The notes beneath the pieces were generated by a model. That model made no database searches and was not told the origin of the DNA. It saw only the letters and a program-made list of their open reading frames with translations. A program made the position numbers and the translations under genes. 64,000 nt of DNA from contig JAAONU010000011.1 in the NCBI GenBank assembly GCA_012932295.1, positions 42,534,352-42,598,351 of the forward strand. The letters run 5' to 3'. Source of the stretch: Cyclina sinensis (lineage: Eukaryota > Mollusca > Bivalvia > Venerida > Veneridae). Below, in pieces: positions 63,068 to 64,000 of the stretch (its first letter is position 1; the number at the start of each line of letters is the position of its first letter).

Positions 63068-64000
63068 CTGAAAGTAACAATGTTTAGAGCTTGATAATAA
63101 CAACCTTTTAAATTGGCTCTAAAACTCAATAGTTATACTTGATATACTAATTATCTTACAGAAGTCTAGAATTTTTTTTAATTATTATAAAAAAAATAGA
63201 AGAATAAAATGGTGGATCACCTGTTTCTGAATACGCATTAAATTGTATTGTAAACTTGGCACACGTCACTCATCTATTAAGAAGTCTTTTTATGAAACAA
63301 AATAAAACATGTGTCATTATAAAAATCACAGTAACGTATCGTAATAGACCAACTATGATCCGAAATAACGTGTGTCGGTTATATAGCAGACGATAAATTC
63401 CTGGAAAGAAGTAGATCTATTTAAATTTATTCGTGTCTTTTCCTTTTGGTGAACGTATGAAGATATTTTTTGGCGGTAAACATGACTTTGTCCTTAAGAC
63501 TGGTGTACTTGTTAACACTGGATCGATTGTATGAAAATCCTTCCAGTAAAAGTCACAATAAAAATGGGTGTCTAAAATCCAGATCATTCTTAACCGGTTA
63601 TTTTATTGAAATGAGTAAGTAGGCAATTTGCATTAACTGGTAAAGGTTAAGCATCACAATAAGTGCTATTTGTCGTGCGACAGCTCAATGAAGGCTTCTA
63701 CGCTTCCTGTCTGAGATGTGTCTCAACTAACTGCCCTAAGGGACTGTTCAGCTAACTAGTTCAGGGTGACTGCATAGATAAAGATAACCGTTCAAAGCGG
63801 ATGTGTTCAAAACAAATATTTTGATATATCTTTTACTATTCAATTGATTTACCTTTATCTTATATAACTGCAAATTTCAAAGGTGTCATCTAGTAATCAA
63901 CACATACCTTTTTATCGAAGGATTACACTGTGTCCATGGTAACGTATTAATATGACATTTCTGTATGTATATGTAATACATTATGTTTGACGTTATAATG
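63068..64000. other. EAG intron upstream of the S1 exon
   Basis: No PAS-domain or N-linker coding sequence is visible on the minus strand. The 5' exons lie beyond the window. Confidence 0.7.

Noticed and set aside
63104..64000. PAS-domain exon of the EAG gene
   Set aside because: I found no minus-strand frame with splice sites and PAS-like residues; the upstream exons are presumed outside the window.

Overview
This window is AT-rich, intron- and repeat-dominated eukaryotic DNA. It has no operons and no bacterial-type genes. The only gene I can name with certainty is the 3' two-thirds of an animal ether-a-go-go (EAG/KCNH1/KCNH5-type) voltage-gated potassium channel on the minus strand. Its C-linker and CNBHD stretches read closest to the invertebrate eag form. 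The dispersed repeats (runs of GTCCGTCTGTCC next to AAGGTCAAGGTCA blocks, abundant short tandem arrays, foldback elements) are the kind common in bivalve mollusc genomes. A marine bivalve is therefore my best inference, not a proof.

Layout. Positions 1-1035 are a 108-bp tandem satellite, followed to about 2400 by a dispersed low-copy repeat. From about 3130 to 20475 lies a direct tandem segmental duplication: unit 1 is about 3130-11285 and unit 2 about 11286-20475. Each unit carries the same 110-bp terminal exon of an unidentified membrane protein on the + strand, ending in an ER-retrieval-like KRKQQ tail (3402-3511 and 11556-11665). The copies have since received different insertions. Unit 1 has a satellite array (about 5170-6330) and a 232-bp insertion (10589-10820). 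Unit 2 has a 2.1-kb foldback transposon (13125-15220) and a 583-bp terminal-inverted-repeat element (17020-17602).

From 20.5 to 44 kb I find no confident host gene. This stretch is a museum of repeats: a 48-bp array (about 23509-24244), a 176-bp near-perfect palindrome (25352-25527), a deleted Tc1-like DD34E transposon (27559-28804), a 77-bp array (about 29400-30095), nested inverted repeats (30158-30562), a second kind of foldback-like element (about 35392-36825), a 53-bp array (about 37591-37975), a tRNA-like SINE fragment and a 52-bp array (about 39792-40205).

From 44032 to 63067 six EAG exons join with consistent splice phases into 912 codons plus stop: S1-S6, pore, C-linker, CNBHD and C-terminal coiled coil. 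The PAS-containing 5' exons lie beyond the right edge. Intron 5 of the visible set contains a second copy of the 2.1-2.4-kb foldback transposon (47504-49868). Both copies are flanked by perfect 9-bp target-site duplications, which defines the element's ends exactly and suggests a Foldback/Mutator-like family. The channel itself has an unusual glycine where the potassium selectivity filter normally starts with Ser or Thr.

EAG-channel function depends on the six exons being spliced together. The duplicated terminal exons may act as alternative last exons of one upstream gene that starts left of the window.
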